A stretch of 45,484 nt of DNA, taken from Oceanospirillaceae bacterium (GTDB lineage: Bacteria; Pseudomonadota; Gammaproteobacteria; Pseudomonadales; Balneatricaceae). Where the stretch lies: assembly GCA_013215375.1 (NCBI GenBank), contig JABSRB010000044.1:1-45484 (forward strand), given 5' to 3'. A program made the position numbers and the translations under genes. Positions 43,622 through 45,484 of the stretch are shown one piece after another. Below the pieces are notes generated by a model. That model searched no databases and had not been told where the DNA came from. It saw only the letters and a program-made list of their open reading frames with translations. Every line of letters starts with the position of its first letter. Position 1 is the stretch's first letter.

Positions 43622-43693
43622 CTGCTACGGGCACAACTAGCGAATGTACGAATCGTAATGCACAGTCGCTAGCTTTTATATCAATTATCTCTA

Positions 43694-44704
43694 CTAAAAA
43701 CCTTCTAGTACCAGCTTACCGCGTGAGGTATGCGACTCTAAAATTTGGTGCGCCTTAAAGATGTTTTCAGGGGTGATCTTGCCTAAGTGTTGGCCCAAGG
43801 TAGTGGTTAATACACCTTGATCTACCAGTGCAGATACTTCGTTAAGTAGCTTGTGTTGCTCTATCATGTCATCGGTCTGGAACAGTGAGCGGGTAAACAT
43901 TAGCTCCCAGTGTAGTGAAATACTTTTACGTTTGAGTGCCAAAATATCAAAGCTGCTTGGGTCGTCGATGATGGCCAACTTGCCCTGAGGGGTGATGACC
44001 TTGATGATTTCAGCTAAGTGCTGGTCGGTATGGGTAAGGCTGATCACGTAGTCAAAGGTCGGCATCTGTTTGGCAGCAACTTGCTCAGACAGCGATTTAC
44101 TGTGATCGAGCACAGCATCTGCGCCCAACTTAAGTAACCAGTCGACACTCTCCGTGCGTGCTGCGGTGCCGACCACAGTGAGGCCGGTGAGCTTTTTAGC
44201 CAGCTGAGTCAAGATAGAGCCAACCCCGCCTGCTGCGCCAATGATTAACAATGACTTACCACTTTTGGTGGTTTGCTTAGGGATACACAGACGATCAAAC
44301 AGTAATTCCCAGGCAGTGATGGAGGTTAGTGGCAGTGCGGCAGCTTGTGCATCGCTCAACGACACGGGTGCTTTACCAACAATGCGCTCATCGACTAGTT
44401 GAAACTCGGCATTACTGCCATCGCGGCTGATATCGCCTGCGTAAAACACCCGATCGCCGATGGCAAATAAGCTGGCTTTGTCACCGACCGATTTTACAAT
44501 ACCGACTGCATCCCAACCGAGAATTTTAAAATCAGCAGCCGGTGCTACGCCGGCTCTTATTTTAGTATCCACTGGATTGACGGAGATCGCTTTTACTTCA
44601 ATTAACAAATCGTGGCCTGTAGCCTCAGGAGTTGTTAGCTGGGTAGTCGTTAAAGATTGCTCGGTGAGGATTTTACTGGGGGTGGTGTAACCTATCGCTT
44701 TCAT
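43694..44704 (-). CDS. Zinc-independent alcohol dehydrogenase / quinone oxidoreductase (MDR family)
   Basis: The 336-residue protein belongs to the medium-chain dehydrogenase/reductase family. It shows the N-terminal GroES-like fold (SVNPVDTKIRAG, WDAVGIVKSVG), then the NAD(P)-binding Rossmann motif IIGAAGGVGSILTQLAK and the helix ADAVLDHSKSL. The Cys ligands of structural zinc are absent, as in ZADH/quinone-reductase-type enzymes. It probably uses NADPH to reduce quinones or enals. It is divergent from a disrupted lysR gene that may have regulated it. Confidence 0.9.
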   Translation of the reverse strand: MKAIGYTTPSKILTEQSLTTTQLTTPEATGHDLLIEVKAISVNPVDTKIRAGVAPAADFKILGWDAVGIVKSVGDKASLFAIGDRVFYAGDISRDGSNAEFQLVDERIVGKAPVSLSDAQAAALPLTSITAWELLFDRLCIPKQTTKSGKSLLIIGAAGGVGSILTQLAKKLTGLTVVGTAARTESVDWLLKLGADAVLDHSKSLSEQVAAKQMPTFDYVISLTHTDQHLAEIIKVITPQGKLAIIDDPSSFDILALKRKSISLHWELMFTRSLFQTDDMIEQHKLLNEVSALVDQGVLTTTLGQHLGKITPENIFKAHQILESHTSRGKLVLEGF

Positions 44705-44998
44705 GTTGAATCCTGATGTTAACGGGTGAATAACAATACTGAGACCTCTGCATATCTACTGCACTCGATCATGCGGCGTTAAAAACCAGCTCAACATGCT
44801 CATTTACACCAGTAAACTCCGCTATTTGGCCGATTTTTGCCTTGCCTTATCTTCGTTCGCTACGTTATGCAGAGGTCTCATATTATAAAGGCTTTGAGAA
44901 GGTTTGAGTTGTAATTATAATTAAAGGATTGTTAAATAAAATTTAATAATGATGGTTTAGAAATCGCTTAGATCATCACGTTTTAACAAAGGTTTATT
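44705..44998. other. Divergent promoter region carrying a MITE
   Basis: The 294-base gap between the reductase and the lysR relic is mostly filled by the 141-bp element at 44740-44880. The remainder is AT-rich. The LysR binding site (often T-N11-A) cannot be picked out with confidence. Confidence 0.5.
44740..44880. mobile_element. MITE with 14-bp perfect terminal inverted repeats
   Basis: TGAGACCTCTGCAT (44740-44753) and ATGCAGAGGTCTCA (44867-44880) are perfect complements bounding 141 bases without a coding frame. GAGACCT(T/C)TGCA-type ends are found on elements in other marine gammaproteobacteria, as I recall, possibly mobilised by an IS5-like transposase. No clear target duplication was seen. 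It sits in the promoter region of the reductase. Confidence 0.85.
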
Positions 44999-45484
44999 AT
45001 GCACTCACTACAAGACATACACACATTCATAGGTGTTGCGAAACATGGCAGCATTTCTGAAGTGGCTAGGAGGCTGTCCGAGAACTGCGATCGTCGCGAG
45101 GGCAAGATTATTTGAGGAAAAATTAGCGGTCATTTGAGGCAAATAGCGTGCTATTTAACACTAATCTGACTGGATCAGATTTGCACAGCTTTAGCTGCTC
45201 GAAGAGTGAAATATAGGACATATTTCATACATAATGAGCGTTAATTTTAACCAAATAGGCTTGGTCGCAGTAGATAAGTCTGTTCTCGGACAGCCTCCTA
45301 GAGTGCAGCTTAAAACACCGGCGGCGATTAGCTCTGCTATTAAGCGATTAGAGCGAGAGCTTAATACGGTGTTGTTTATCCGCTCGACCCGCAGTGTACG
45401 TTTAACCGCTGAGGGTGAGCATTTTTTTGAGTACGCGCAAAGCGCCATGTTGACTCTACAGCCGGGAATCAGTGGCTTACATCA
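44999..45484 (+). pseudogene. LysR-family regulator, interrupted by a MITE and cut by the window end
   Basis: Residues 1-23 are read from the ATG at 44999 (MHSLQDIHTFIGVAKHGSIS then EVA), a LysR-type helix-turn-helix start. The frame breaks at 45067 at an inserted element and resumes at 45301 as RVQLKTPAAISSAIKRLERE. The residues after that (FIRSTRSVRLTAEG) are also typical of LysR N-termini. Removing the element with one TA rejoins GTGGC-TA-GAGTGCAG in one frame. The rest of the gene lies beyond the window. Confidence 0.9.
45069..45298. mobile_element. 230-bp MITE with 17-bp inverted repeats and TA target duplication
   Basis: GGAGGCTGTCCGAGAAC (45069-45085) and GTTCTCGGACAGCCTCC (45282-45298) are perfect complements. 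TA flanks both ends (45067-45068 and 45299-45300), the signature of IS630/Tc1-mariner-type transposition. The interior has no transposase frame, so the element is non-autonomous. It is inserted in the N-terminal DNA-binding part of a lysR gene. Confidence 0.93.

Noticed and set aside
45191-45448. Minus-strand ORF of 85 residues at the window end
   Set aside because: It runs across the MITE border and antisense to the lysR gene, so it is an artefact.

Overview
The window looks like a chromosomal segment of a marine, heterotrophic, aerobic gammaproteobacterium. The evidence is a complete cyoABCDE quinol oxidase operon, a NhaD Na+/H+ antiporter, a secreted PL7 alginate lyase, a second FabH of the Pseudomonas PA3286 type, a PBPRA1643-type SEC-C protein and a Fur-box-linked siderophore ABC transporter. 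The genus cannot be fixed from the sequence. No CRISPR array, tRNA, prophage or complete insertion sequence is visible. Every assignment rests on reading motifs by eye; no database search was run.

Layout. 1-1045: the 3' end of a 5S rRNA, its terminator, and a decayed tandem array built from 5S 3'-end and terminator sequence. 1281-2916: a perfect LacI-type palindrome, a possible 35-residue TTG-start ORF, an SDR dehydrogenase and an RbsD/FucU mutarotase, probably a small sugar locus. 3417-4860: an unusual pair, a cytosolic acidic protein with five exact 14-residue Pro/Trp repeats followed by a ferritin-like diiron protein. 4954-8356: a chemoreceptor flanked by two decayed genes (a binding-protein relic and an RstA-like response regulator). 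8436-14178: a YheT-type hydrolase, an E1alpha/E1beta/E2 2-oxo acid dehydrogenase operon and a divergent thiolase, together pointing to acyl-CoA metabolism. 14576-16855: a three-domain alginate lyase.

16923-25933: small or hypothetical genes, a LysE-type exporter facing its probable MocR regulator across a palindromic operator, an EamA transporter, a SEC-C protein, a TPR protein, NhaD and a GlsB-type membrane protein. 25956-30763: cyoABCDE. 31264-34633: the FabH-like synthase, an ABM monooxygenase and a RhlE-type helicase. 35298-38454: a large lipoprotein and an outer-membrane beta-barrel protein separated by an intrinsic terminator.

38561-42765: a siderophore/heme-type ABC importer (binding protein, two permeases, ATPase) behind a Fur-like box. 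Both internal gene junctions of this operon carry a local tandem duplication. Each duplication creates a small in-frame chimeric ORF that starts like the downstream gene and ends like the upstream one. 43235-45484: a MAPEG protein, a quinone-reductase-like enzyme, a MITE with 14-bp inverted repeats, and a lysR gene split by a second MITE whose removal with one TA exactly restores the frame.

The most promising leads are the repeat-protein/diiron pair, the conserved chimeric permease ORF (34 identical C-terminal residues despite 8 synonymous changes), the two MITEs and the 5S-derived array.
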